NCBI GenBank assembly: GCA_900550465.1
Contig: URSC01000013.1
Span: forward strand, 28,673 to 92,672
Origin: an uncultured Alistipes sp.
GTDB taxonomy: Bacteria > Bacteroidota > Bacteroidia > Bacteroidales > UBA932
Length of the DNA: 64,000 bases
Reading direction: 5' to 3'
Positions within the stretch are counted from its first letter, which is position 1, and each line of letters begins with the position of its first letter. Both the position numbers and the translations under genes were made by a program. Below, piece after piece: positions 24,628-33,038 of this stretch. The notes beneath the pieces are model-generated. The model saw nothing but the letters and a program-made list of their open reading frames with translations, ran no database searches and was not told the DNA's origin.

Positions 24628-25668
24628 ATGAGTACTGACCTTTCAAATATTTCTCCTGCGCTGGAAGCCTCCGGCCTCTCCATCGGATACCGCTGCGGGC
24701 GGAAGGAAGGCTGGAAGACGGTGCATCCGCGGGTGAATTTCGTCCTGCACCGCGGGGAACTGACCTCGCTGATAGGACTGAACGGAGCGGGCAAGTCGAC
24801 GCTGCTGCGGACCCTGTGCGGATTCCAGCCGGCTGTAAGCGGGACCGTGCGGGTGCTCGGGCGGGAGCTGCCGGAGTATTCTTCCCATGAGCTGGCATTG
24901 ACAGTGGGGGTAGTGCTCACTGAGAGGACCAATGCCGGAGGGCTTACGGTCCGGGAGCTGGTGGCCCTGGGACGGCAGCCTCATACCGGTTTCTTCGGGA
25001 GGCTGGGAGACCGGGACCGGGAGGTGGTGTCGGAGGCGATGTCCGCGGTGGGTATCGCGCACAAGGCGGACTCCTACGTCTCGGAACTTTCGGACGGGGA
25101 GCGGCAGAGGACGATGATAGCCAAGGCCCTGGCTCAGGAGTGCCCGGTCATCGTGCTGGATGAACCGACGGCCTTCCTTGATGTGGCCAGCCGGATAGAG
25201 ACCATGTCGCTGCTGCACGATACGGCCCGCAGGCAGGGCAAGGCGGTGCTGCTCTCCACCCACGATATAGACAATGCGCTGATATTCTCGGACCGGCTGC
25301 TGCTTCTGCCCTCGGGTGACGCTCCGGTGGTCTCCGGCTCTCCGGAGGATCTGGTGCTGGACGGGAGCCTGAAGGCGTTCTTCGGGCGGCGCGGGATGAA
25401 TTTCGACGTGCGCTCGGGTCAGCTGTCGACCGGAGTCTCGGGGCCCGAGGTCGGAGTGGACGGAGACAGCCTTACGGCCCGCTGGATGGCCAATGCCCTG
25501 GCCCGCAACGGCTTCACTCCGGTGCTTCCGGCTGAGGGCATACCCTGTGTCCGCTGTCTCTCGCCGACCTGCCTGGAAGTCTCCGGTACTCCGTCGGCCG
25601 CTCCGGTTACGGTCTCCTGCATCTCGCAGGCGGTGTCTCAGCTGCTGTCCTACAGGGACTTGAAGTAG
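24628..25668 (+). CDS. ABC transporter ATPase for a metal chelate (BtuD/FecE-like)
   Basis: A 346-residue ATPase partner of the FecCD permease. The Walker A is GLNGAGKST (about 50-58), the signature is LSDGERQR, the Walker B is VIVLDEPTAFLD, and the switch histidine is in LLSTHDID. About 90 residues after the ATPase core form an extra C-terminal domain of unknown role. The ATG at 24628 lies two bases after the permease stop; a TTG at 24622 is an unlikely alternative. The gene overlaps the convergent binding-protein gene by 19 bases. Substrate (cobalamin, heme or siderophore) is not determined. Confidence 0.92.
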   Translation: MSTDLSNISPALEASGLSIGYRCGRKEGWKTVHPRVNFVLHRGELTSLIGLNGAGKSTLLRTLCGFQPAVSGTVRVLGRELPEYSSHELALTVGVVLTERTNAGGLTVRELVALGRQPHTGFFGRLGDRDREVVSEAMSAVGIAHKADSYVSELSDGERQRTMIAKALAQECPVIVLDEPTAFLDVASRIETMSLLHDTARRQGKAVLLSTHDIDNALIFSDRLLLLPSGDAPVVSGSPEDLVLDGSLKAFFGRRGMNFDVRSGQLSTGVSGPEVGVDGDSLTARWMANALARNGFTPVLPAEGIPCVRCLSPTCLEVSGTPSAAPVTVSCISQAVSQLLSYRDLK

Positions 25669-26777
25669 CGCGGCTCATGGCCGGGGAAGAGGTCTGGATG
25701 GAAGATGGCGGCCAGGTCCTCGAGTATCCATGAGGGGTGGAGGACTATGTCGTCGTAGTAGGTGGAGGAATAGGTGTTGCAGCCGTAGACCTGTCGGTTC
25801 TGGAATGCTTTGAACCGGGAGTAGAGGCTGTATTCGGCTTCGAGGGAGGCGTAGGTCATGGGCCGGGGGCTCCAGTATTTGAGGACCCAGATATCGGCGT
25901 CGATGCCCTCGCGGAGGACATTCTCAAAGGACATGTTGACATTGGCGGAAGTGGTGGTGCCGCTGAAGATGTAGTCGGCTCCTGCGTCGGTATAGATGCG
26001 GACCATGTAGCTGGCTCCGCCGGGAACGTCCCAGGAGGCTCCGTACTTGCGCTCGGCCAGGAGGGTGGGACGGTGTGCGCCGTTGTCCCGGATGTGCCTG
26101 GCGACGCTGTCCCGGATGCTGTTGTATCCGGTCTCGGCGGCCCGGAAGAGGGAGTCGGCCCGTTCGGTACAGTCGAGCAGCAGGCCGAAGAGCCGGATCC
26201 ATTCGGTGCGGCCCAGAGGGTCGTTCTCCATGTAGTCAGCCGCCTCGATGATGGGAATCCCCAGCTTGCCGGCCGCCCCGTAGCTGCCGTTCTGGAACGG
26301 GGATGCGATGATTACCTGCCCGCCGGCTCCGGCTATCCGCTCGATGCTGGGGGATACGGAGCTGCCGCAGTCGGTGATGCGCCCTTCGGCCACGCCGTCA
26401 AGCACGGCCCGGCAGGTCATGTACTCCGGCTCGCAGACTCCGGCTATGCGGTCGGAGGCTCCGAGGGCGTCGATTATCGAGGCATGTACCGAGGAGTAGA
26501 CGATGATCCGGTCAATGGGGGTGCGGACGATCGTGCCCTGCGGTATGTCCTGAGGCAGGGGAGAGCCCTGCGGTACGAGGATGTAGCGGTGCAGGAGGCG
26601 GGTGGTGTCCCAGGGGTTGGTGATGTCGGCCACAGTGTAGCCGCCGCAGTCGGAGATGCTCAGATACCGGGCGTACCGCATCCCGACACTCTCTCCGTCC
26701 GTAGTCCTGCCGCCGCAGGAGAAAATCATGGCGGCCAGGAGGAGTGCCGCCGATATCCTTATTGTCATTTTAATCAT
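25650..26777 (-). CDS. Periplasmic metal-chelate-binding lipoprotein (BtuF/FecB-like)
   Basis: A 375-residue substrate-binding lipoprotein. The signal ends in MIFSCGG, so the mature protein should be lipidated at Cys21. The two-lobed fold of this family is supported by RIIVYSSVHASIIDALGASDRI in the first lobe and VIIASPFQNGSYGAAGKLGIPI across the hinge. It is convergent with the permease and ATPase genes and overlaps the latter by 19 bases. A good promoter lies just upstream at 26799-26830, so it is transcribed apart from the rest of the transporter. Confidence 0.88.
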   Translation of the reverse strand: MIKMTIRISAALLLAAMIFSCGGRTTDGESVGMRYARYLSISDCGGYTVADITNPWDTTRLLHRYILVPQGSPLPQDIPQGTIVRTPIDRIIVYSSVHASIIDALGASDRIAGVCEPEYMTCRAVLDGVAEGRITDCGSSVSPSIERIAGAGGQVIIASPFQNGSYGAAGKLGIPIIEAADYMENDPLGRTEWIRLFGLLLDCTERADSLFRAAETGYNSIRDSVARHIRDNGAHRPTLLAERKYGASWDVPGGASYMVRIYTDAGADYIFSGTTTSANVNMSFENVLREGIDADIWVLKYWSPRPMTYASLEAEYSLYSRFKAFQNRQVYGCNTYSSTYYDDIVLHPSWILEDLAAIFHPDLFPGHEPRYFKSL

Positions 26778-26798
26778 ATCCGTGCTTTTATCTGTCTG

Positions 26799-26830
26799 CA
26801 AATTTATCCACACATGTCATTTGCGCAAAA
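26799..26830 (-). promoter_or_regulatory. Promoter of the binding-lipoprotein gene
   Basis: On the minus strand TTTTG (26826-26830) is followed after 19 bases by TAAATTTG (26799-26806), a good Bacteroidetes match, 21 bases before the ATG at 26777. Confidence 0.7.
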
Positions 26831-26893
26831 TATAATTTCATAATCTGCGGAAATGGGGTTTTTGAACGCACTTGCGCAGATTATAACCGGGGC

Positions 26894-26924
26894 TTGGATT
26901 TGTTCTGCAGGTAGAGTATATTTG
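26894..26924 (+). promoter_or_regulatory. Promoter of the CDF transporter gene
   Basis: TTG (26894-26896) and TATATTTG (26917-26924) are 20 bases apart, matching the consensus. The ATG at 26943 follows 18 bases later. The promoter looks intact although the gene is frameshifted. Confidence 0.65.
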
Positions 26925-26942
26925 CGGGCTTGGAAACAGAAT

Positions 26943-27862
26943 ATGGGAAAGGACAGTCATAAATCGGTGGAGAGGCAGATACTGGCGGCGTCGTATGTCA
27001 GTATTGTCGGCAACGGTCTTCTGTCGGTGGCCAAGATCGTGGCCGGTCTGATAAGCGGGAGTTTCGCGGTGGTCGGCGGTGGGGTCTCGATTCCGCGTCG
27101 GATGTGGCTGTGTCCATAGTGATGATAGTGGCGGCCAGGGTCATGGGCCGGCGTCCCAACAAGAAATATGTCTACGGCTATGCCAAGGCGGAGTCGATAG
27201 CCACCAAGATACTCTCGATGCTGATATTCTTCGCCGGGGCGGAGATGCTGATCTCTGCGGTGGAACATCTTTTCTCCCACGAGGAGAGGGTGATGCCCGG
27301 AGCGGTGGCCATATACGTGACCGTATTCTCGATAGTGTGCAAGCTGCTCCTCTCGCTGTATCAGACCAGGGTGGGGAAGCGCACCGGCTCTTCCATGCTG
27401 GTGGCCAACGGGGTCAATATGCGCAACGACATGATAATCTCGCTGAGCGTCCTGGCCGGCCTGTTCTTCTCGTTCATCCTGGATATGCCGGTTCTGGATT
27501 CGGTGACGGCCCTGCTGGTGAGCCTGTTCATCATCCGCTCGGCCATCAGGATATTCATGGACTCCAATGTCGAGCTCATGGACGGAGTCAAGGACGTGTC
27601 GGTCTACCAGAAGATATTCGACGCCATAAGCAAGGTCGACGGCATCAGCAACCCCCACCGCGTCCGTTCCCGCAGCATCGGCGGCAAGTACATGATAACC
27701 CTGGACGTGGAGGCCGACGGCGACATGACCCTCAATCAGGCCCACGCCCTCTCCAACCAGATAGAGCGGAATATCCGGGAAAGCATCCCCGAGGTCTACG
27801 ACATAGTCGTCCATATCGAGCCCTTCGGCACCCATCCCGAGGATGTGTTCGGGGTAAAATAA
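26943..27862 (+). pseudogene. Cation diffusion facilitator (CDF) transporter, frameshifted
   Basis: The two halves of a CDF metal/proton antiporter lie in different frames. The first runs from the ATG at 26943 (MGKDSHKSVERQILAASYVS) to about 27084. The second continues from about 27089 to 27862 with KKYVYGYAKAES, several membrane spans and the C-terminal cytoplasmic domain (GGKYMITLDVEADGDM). At 27085-27088 the sequence reads TCTC where one TC would restore the frame. The joined protein would carry DSASD, the membrane metal-binding Asp pair of helix 2, exactly at the break. It is either a recent inactivation, a slippage variant, or a sequencing error. Confidence 0.85.
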
Positions 27863-27864
27863 GA

Positions 27865-27893
27865 TGTGCCGTATCTTGCGAAGAGACGGCACA
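27865..27893 (+). repeat. Left inverted repeat of the putative invertible promoter
   Basis: The element starts two bases after the CDF stop codon. Its inner 20 bases (27874-27893) are the perfect reverse complement of 28020-28039; over 29 bases the two copies differ at two positions. Each copy is itself a near-palindrome with a GCG/CGC loop, so it could also fold as a hairpin in RNA. Confidence 0.8.
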
Positions 27894-27966
27894 GTGCAGC
27901 GAACGCGCACAGACACAGAGACCTGCGCACTGACACCAGAACGATTTTGGTAACTATGTGAGAATA

Positions 27967-27999
27967 TTTTGCTAGTGAGACAAATTTTAACTAGCTTTG
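27967..27999 (+). promoter_or_regulatory. Promoter inside the putative invertible segment
   Basis: TTTTG (27967-27971) and TAGCTTTG (27992-27999) are separated by exactly 20 bases, a full match to the Bacteroidetes promoter. It points right, toward the gene at 28141 and the polysaccharide locus. It lies within the 126 bases between the two inverted repeats. Inversion would turn it toward the CDF gene and away from the locus. Confidence 0.75.
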
Positions 28000-28019
28000 C
28001 GTCAATGAAAACGACTCAA

Positions 28020-28048
28020 TGTGCCGTCTCTTCGCAAGAGACGACACA
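28020..28048 (-). repeat. Right inverted repeat of the putative invertible promoter
   Basis: This is the inverted copy of 27865-27893 (27 of 29 bases; the 20 bases nearest the promoter are identical). It falls about 15 bases after the predicted transcript start, so in the present orientation it forms a hairpin in the 5' leader of the locus mRNA. Confidence 0.8.
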
Positions 28049-28140
28049 CTGCAATATTTGGCGATATCTATCGTATGTCCTTGAATCTCATCCTTTTGTA
28101 AGAGAGTCCAGGAGCCAGGATTATGCTTTTTCGTCAAGTT

Positions 28141-28998
28141 ATGACTGTTGAATCCGATACCCTCCGGTTGAAAATAGACAGGCTGTTCCGTCAGCTGATT
28201 TCAGAAGTGACGGAGCGGGGAGCCGGTGCCCTTTCCGGCGAGGAACTGGACGCCGTAGCCCGCGGCTGCAGTGCTTATCTGGCATTGTATCCAGGGGATG
28301 CTGCGGCGCGGAAGACTGCTGACGGGATATGGAGCGAATGTCGGAGGAGAATGGATGCGGCGGGAGACAGCTGTGGCGCCGGCCTTCTCGGAATCCTCCG
28401 GACAATGTATGCGCTGGCTTACAGTGCAGCGGCTCATCCGGCGGACTTCTCGCGGGCGGAGCAGTGCGACCTGGCGGCCTCGCGGATGCTGGATGCGGTG
28501 CTTGCCGCTTCCGCGGGTCCCGATATTTTCCCGAGCTCAGATAAATGGGAACAGGCAATGCTGATGGACCTGACCGCCTCCCTCTTCCAGTATGTTGTCC
28601 CTGAGGATATGGAGGAAGAACCGGCCGTCGGACTGTTCCGCATGACGACCGCCGCCTGGAAACAGGAACTGTCTTCCGGAAACTGGACCGGTACGGCCGC
28701 GGAACCCCTTATGATGCACCGTCTGCTGGTGCTGGAGACAGGTGCGGACCTCTTCGGGACATGGCGCCAGGACCGCCTCCCGGCCCCTTCGGACCTTTCC
28801 ACGGCCGGAGGCCTTTCCGCCCTCGTCCGCATCCTGGCCCGCCGCCTGGATGACCCTGCGGCCCTCGCTGAGGCCTGCGCGGCCCTTGAGCGGCAGCTGT
28901 CATTGTCTCCGGATATCTCCGCTGTCGCCTCCCTTCTCGAAGGGCTCGGTGCGCTGCGGATGCTGACGGAGGAAGGGGTGGTGCTTAATTGCGCGTAA
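28141..28998 (+). CDS. Hypothetical protein, first gene of the polysaccharide locus
   Basis: Family not recognised. A soluble, alanine-rich, mostly helical protein of about 285 residues, with no signal peptide or membrane span. The N-terminus (MTVESDTLRLKIDRLFRQL) looks like a helical bundle, and the whole chain reads as helical repeats. I chose the ATG at 28141; the ATG at 28123 is possible. It follows the putative invertible promoter and ends 22 bases before wbpB, so it is the leading gene of the locus. That is the place held by the antitermination genes upxY and upxZ in Bacteroides, to which I see no resemblance. Confidence 0.7.
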   Translation: MTVESDTLRLKIDRLFRQLISEVTERGAGALSGEELDAVARGCSAYLALYPGDAAARKTADGIWSECRRRMDAAGDSCGAGLLGILRTMYALAYSAAAHPADFSRAEQCDLAASRMLDAVLAASAGPDIFPSSDKWEQAMLMDLTASLFQYVVPEDMEEEPAVGLFRMTTAAWKQELSSGNWTGTAAEPLMMHRLLVLETGADLFGTWRQDRLPAPSDLSTAGGLSALVRILARRLDDPAALAEACAALERQLSLSPDISAVASLLEGLGALRMLTEEGVVLNCA

Positions 28999-29020
28999 TC
29001 AAAAATATTATTAAAATCAT

Positions 29021-29986
29021 ATGAGAAATTTTGCATTAATCGGAGCGGCCGGTTATATAGCGCCGCGTCATCTTAGAGCGATTAAAGATACCGGCAACAA
29101 TTTGATTGCTGCGTACGACAGGTTTGATAGTGTCGGCATCATGGACAGCTATTTCCCCGAAACTTCATTTTTTACGGAAAATGAGCAGTTTGACAGATAT
29201 CTTTCCAAGATAAAAGGGACAGATAATCAGATAGACTGGCTGTCAATATGTACGCCAAATTATACTCACGATGCCTTTATAAGGTATGGCCTCAGACTCG
29301 GTGCAGATGTAATCTGCGAGAAGCCAGTTGTCCTGAATCCATATAACATTGATGCTTTGATGAAGGTAGAGGAGGAAACTGGGCATAAGGCCTACAATAT
29401 TCTCCAGCTCAGATTGCACGATTCTATAGTGGCTCTTAAGAAAAAGATAGATGAAGGCCCCAAGGACAAGATATATGATGTGGATCTTACTTACATTACA
29501 TCCAGGGGTAAATGGTATTACACCAGCTGGAAGGGAGATGTTCATAAGAGCGGAGGTGTAGCGACAAATATCGGAGTTCACTTCTATGATATGCTGCAGT
29601 GGATATTTGGGCCCGTACAGGAAAACATCGTACACGTAATGAGTCATGACAGAGTTGCGGGATTTTTGGGACTGAAAAAAGCAAGGGTGCGTTATTTTTT
29701 GAGTATCAACGCCGACAATCTTCCCGAGAACGCAGTACAGGGGGAAAAGAGAACATACCGCACAATCATGATTGACGGAGATGAATTCGAATTCAGCAAG
29801 GGATTTACAGAACTGCACACCAAGAGCTATCAGGAGATTCTCGCAGGACGGGGATTCAGAATATCAGAAGCGCGGAACTGCATACAGATAGTAAGTGACA
29901 TCCGGCATTCTACTCCTATAGGACTTAAGGGAGATTATCATCCTCTTGCAAAACTTCCTTTGGCAAAACATCCTTTCGGTTGGTAA
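29021..29986 (+). CDS. wbpB: UDP-GlcNAcA 3-dehydrogenase (WbpB/WlbA-type Gfo/Idh/MocA oxidoreductase)
   Basis: A 321-residue NAD-dependent sugar oxidoreductase. The Rossmann motif is LIGAAGYIAPRHLRAI (residues 5-20). CEKPVVLNPYN carries the catalytic lysine motif EKP. The WlbA/WbpB signature SGGVATNIGVHFYDML is present. By family it oxidises UDP-N-acetylglucosaminuronic acid at C3 and regenerates its tightly bound NAD by reducing 2-oxoglutarate. It is followed directly by the wbpE, wbpD and wbpA homologues, which perform the flanking steps, so the assignment is strong. Confidence 0.9.
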   Translation: MRNFALIGAAGYIAPRHLRAIKDTGNNLIAAYDRFDSVGIMDSYFPETSFFTENEQFDRYLSKIKGTDNQIDWLSICTPNYTHDAFIRYGLRLGADVICEKPVVLNPYNIDALMKVEEETGHKAYNILQLRLHDSIVALKKKIDEGPKDKIYDVDLTYITSRGKWYYTSWKGDVHKSGGVATNIGVHFYDMLQWIFGPVQENIVHVMSHDRVAGFLGLKKARVRYFLSINADNLPENAVQGEKRTYRTIMIDGDEFEFSKGFTELHTKSYQEILAGRGFRISEARNCIQIVSDIRHSTPIGLKGDYHPLAKLPLAKHPFGW

Positions 29987-29995
29987 TTCGATAAA

Positions 29996-31126
29996 ATGAA
30001 TATGAAACTACAGATGGTGGATCTTCACGGTCAGTACCTGAAGATCAAAAATGAGGTGGATGCCGGTATCAGTCAGGTGATAGAAAGCTCGGCTTTTATC
30101 AACGGTCCTCAAGTAAAGGAATTTGCCGGCAAACTGGCGGATTACGTTCACTGCAAGCACGTAATAACATGCGGAAACGGCACGGATGCGCTGCAGATAG
30201 CCCTGATGGCTCTTGACCTGAAACCCGGAGACGAGGTGATAGTACCGGCTTTCACGTACGTGGCCTCGGCGGAAGTTATCGGACTGCTCGGACTTACTCC
30301 GGTTATGGTGGATGTTGATTACAACACTTTCAATGTAACCCTAAAGAACATAGAGAAGGCGTTAAGTCCTAAGACAAAAGCCATTATTCCGGTGCATCTT
30401 TTCGGACAGTCATGCGACATGGCACCTATTATGGAATTTGCAAATAAACATAAGCTCTATGTTGTAGAAGACAATGCACAGGCAATCGGGGCACGCTATA
30501 CTTTCCCGGACGGTTCCGCAAAATTCACCGGCACAATCGGTCACATCGGATGCACCTCCTTCTTCCCTTCCAAGAATTTAGGATGCTATGGAGACGGAGG
30601 CGCCATATTTACAGATGATGATGTTCTTGGAGAGCGTCTTAAAATGATTGCCAATCATGGGCAGCAGGTTAAGTATCACCACATGGTTATAGGCTGCAAT
30701 TCCAGACTGGACACTATTCAGGCAGTAGTACTGAATGCCAAACTGCCTCATCTGGATGAGTATTGTGAGGCGCGTTACGCTGCAGCGCAATATTATACTT
30801 CGGCCCTGAAAGGCATTGACGGCATCATCGCGCCTGTTGAGCAGCCGAACAGTACCCATGTCTACCACCAGTACACATTGAAAGTCCTCAACGGAAAACG
30901 CGATGCTCTTAAACAATATCTGGCTGACAACGGGATACCCAGTATGATTTACTATCCGCTTCCCCTTCAGCAACAGGAAGCCTTCAGTAACATTACACGT
31001 GCGGCAGAAAGTCTTGACACCGCAGCGAAGTTGGCGGCCTCAGTTCTTTCGCTTCCAATCCATACTGAGATAAGCCATGAACAACAAGACATGGTGATCG
31101 ATGCGATTAAAAGTTTTTTCAAATAA
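29996..31126 (+). CDS. wbpE: UDP-3-oxo-GlcNAcA aminotransferase (WbpE/WlbC-type, DegT family)
   Basis: A 376-residue PLP enzyme of the DegT/DnrJ/EryC1/StrS family. The cofactor lysine is in SFFPSKNLGCYGDGG (Lys193), preceded by VEDNAQAIGA with the conserved Asp. GNGTDALQIAL binds the PLP phosphate. By family it transfers an amino group from glutamate to C3 of the keto sugar made by WbpB, producing 2-oxoglutarate that WbpB can use. It sits nine bases after wbpB and eight before wbpD. A second in-frame ATG two codons downstream is an alternative start. Confidence 0.92.
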   Translation: MNMKLQMVDLHGQYLKIKNEVDAGISQVIESSAFINGPQVKEFAGKLADYVHCKHVITCGNGTDALQIALMALDLKPGDEVIVPAFTYVASAEVIGLLGLTPVMVDVDYNTFNVTLKNIEKALSPKTKAIIPVHLFGQSCDMAPIMEFANKHKLYVVEDNAQAIGARYTFPDGSAKFTGTIGHIGCTSFFPSKNLGCYGDGGAIFTDDDVLGERLKMIANHGQQVKYHHMVIGCNSRLDTIQAVVLNAKLPHLDEYCEARYAAAQYYTSALKGIDGIIAPVEQPNSTHVYHQYTLKVLNGKRDALKQYLADNGIPSMIYYPLPLQQQEAFSNITRAAESLDTAAKLAASVLSLPIHTEISHEQQDMVIDAIKSFFK

Positions 31127-31134
31127 AATTAATA

Positions 31135-31710
31135 ATGGCAGAATATTTTGCACATGAGACAGCAGTCGTGGATGACGGCTGCGTAATAGGAGCAGGCTCT
31201 AAAATCTGGCATTTTACACATATTATGGCCGGTTGCAGGATAGGAGAAAAATGCAATATCGGGCAGAACGTCGTTATTTCACCGGATGTGGTTCTAGGCA
31301 ATAACGTCAAAATACAGAACAACGTATCAGTATATACAGGTGTGACCTGTGATGACGATGTATTCCTCGGGCCTTCATGTGTGTTTACCAATGTAATAAA
31401 TCCACGAAGCGCAGTAAACCGCAAGTCAGAGTATGCCAGAACCCATGTTGGACGTGGAGCGACTATAGGCGCAAATGCCACCATTGTCTGTGGACATGAC
31501 ATCGGTGAATATGCCTTTATCGGAGCCGGCGCTGTAGTCACCAAAACAGTTGCGCCATATGCTTTAATGGTAGGGAACCCTGCCCGGCAAACCGGCTGGA
31601 TGAGTGAATTCGGATGTAAACTGAAGTTCGATGCAGACGGATTCGCCACCTGCCCTCAGAGTGGAGATAAATATCAACTTAAAAATGGAATAGTAAATAA
31701 ACTTAAATAA
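31135..31710 (+). CDS. wbpD: UDP-GlcNAc3NA N-acetyltransferase (WbpD/WlbB-type)
   Basis: A 191-residue left-handed beta-helix acyltransferase. Hexapeptide repeats run through the first 150 residues (for example IGEKCNIGQNVVISPDVVLG and IGANATIVCGHDIGEYAFIG). The GAVVTKTVAPYALMVGNPAR segment is the acetyl-CoA-binding end typical of WbpD/WlbB. It acetylates the 3-amino group of UDP-2-acetamido-3-amino-glucuronate. It lies between wbpE and wbpA in the pathway cluster. A short cysteine-containing tail follows the helix. Confidence 0.92.
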   Translation: MAEYFAHETAVVDDGCVIGAGSKIWHFTHIMAGCRIGEKCNIGQNVVISPDVVLGNNVKIQNNVSVYTGVTCDDDVFLGPSCVFTNVINPRSAVNRKSEYARTHVGRGATIGANATIVCGHDIGEYAFIGAGAVVTKTVAPYALMVGNPARQTGWMSEFGCKLKFDADGFATCPQSGDKYQLKNGIVNKLK

Positions 31711-31726
31711 TCAAAATCTTAGAATT

Positions 31727-33022
31727 ATGGACATGTACAACAGACTCGTAAATAAAGAGGCAAAGCTGGCGCTGGTCGGCCTCGGATATGTAGGACTCCC
31801 TATCGCACTGGAGTTCGCAAAGAAGATATCGGTTATCGGTTTTGACATCAATGAGGCACGCCTGGCTAAAATGAGACAGGGCATTGACCCCTGCGGCGAG
31901 CTGGATTCTTCAGCATTTGAGAATGTTGATATAGAATTCACATCCTCCATCGACAAACTGCGTGAGGCCTCTTTCTTCATTGTAGCGGTGCCTACGCCTA
32001 TCGATAAGTACAACAAGCCCGACCTTACCCCCCTGCTTGGAGCTTCCAGGTCTGTAGGAAAGGCCCTTAAACCCGGAGACTATGTCGTATATGAGTCCAC
32101 AGTGTATCCAGGATGTACGGAAGAAGACTGCCTGCCTATATTGGAAGAGGTAAGCGGTCTCAAAGCATATAAACAGTTCAAGTTCGGATATTCTCCTGAG
32201 CGGATCAATCCTGGCGAAAAAGTACATACGCTGCCAAATACTGTGAAAATCGTATCAGGATGCGATCCTGAAGCGCTTGATGTTATTGCAAAAGTCTATG
32301 AACTGGTCGTTAAGCCCGGCGTACACCGTGCCCCGAACGTAAAAGTAGCCGAGGCTGCAAAAATTATTGAAAACACTCAGCGTGACGTCAACATCGCCCT
32401 GATGAACGAACTGTCCATCATATTCAGCCGCATCGGCATCAACACCTACGATGTACTGGAGGCAGCAGGCACAAAATGGAACTTCCTGAAATTCTATCCC
32501 GGTCTTGTCGGCGGCCACTGTATCGGAGTCGATCCATACTACCTGGTGCACAAGGCCAGCGAACTGAAATATCACTGCCAGATAATCAGTGCCGGACGGT
32601 TCATCAACGACAGCATGGGCGGATACATCGCCAAGAAGCTGGTAAAAAGGCTCATTTCATTGGGAAAGGGAGTGCTCGGTGCCCGCATTCTGGTAATGGG
32701 CGTTACATTCAAGGAAAATGTCTCTGACATCCGCAACTCAAAGGTAGTGGACATCATCAACGAACTCAAGGACTTCGGCTGCGACGTGGATGTCGTTGAC
32801 CCTCATGCGGACAGTGACGAGGTCATGCATGAATACGGCTTCCGGCTTGTCGAGAAACCCCGTGACAGCTATGACGGTATCGTAGTCGCCGTGGCACATG
32901 ACCAATACAAGGACCTTACCGAGGACTACTTCAAGTCACTTACTTACGAGCATGCAGTGCTTGTAGACATTAAAGGTATGTACCGCGGCAAGATACATTC
33001 GCTCAAGTACTGGAGCCTGTAA
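31727..33022 (+). CDS. wbpA: UDP-N-acetylglucosamine 6-dehydrogenase (WbpA-type)
   Basis: A 431-residue nucleotide-sugar dehydrogenase that oxidises C6 of UDP-GlcNAc twice to give UDP-GlcNAcA, the first step of the ManNAc3NAcA route. The Rossmann motif is LVGLGYVGLPIA (residues 16-27). The catalytic cysteine is Cys265 in GGHCIGVDPYYL. The C-terminal UDP-binding domain has VMGVTFKENVSDIRNSK. It ends the compact wbpB-E-D-A block. Directly after it a perfect hairpin (33039-33069) marks the border to the AT-rich glycosyltransferase region. Confidence 0.93.
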   Translation: MDMYNRLVNKEAKLALVGLGYVGLPIALEFAKKISVIGFDINEARLAKMRQGIDPCGELDSSAFENVDIEFTSSIDKLREASFFIVAVPTPIDKYNKPDLTPLLGASRSVGKALKPGDYVVYESTVYPGCTEEDCLPILEEVSGLKAYKQFKFGYSPERINPGEKVHTLPNTVKIVSGCDPEALDVIAKVYELVVKPGVHRAPNVKVAEAAKIIENTQRDVNIALMNELSIIFSRIGINTYDVLEAAGTKWNFLKFYPGLVGGHCIGVDPYYLVHKASELKYHCQIISAGRFINDSMGGYIAKKLVKRLISLGKGVLGARILVMGVTFKENVSDIRNSKVVDIINELKDFGCDVDVVDPHADSDEVMHEYGFRLVEKPRDSYDGIVVAVAHDQYKDLTEDYFKSLTYEHAVLVDIKGMYRGKIHSLKYWSL

Positions 33023-33038
33023 ATTTTACCAACGACTA

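Noticed and set aside
23492..24898. 468-codon antisense frame across the permease and ATPase genes
   Set aside because: Composition (glutamine, histidine, glycine) is typical of a shadow frame in GC-rich sequence; both sense genes are clear.
26853..27119. First half of the CDF transporter as a separate small gene
   Set aside because: The next frame continues the same membrane protein after a two-base insertion, so both parts belong to one broken gene.
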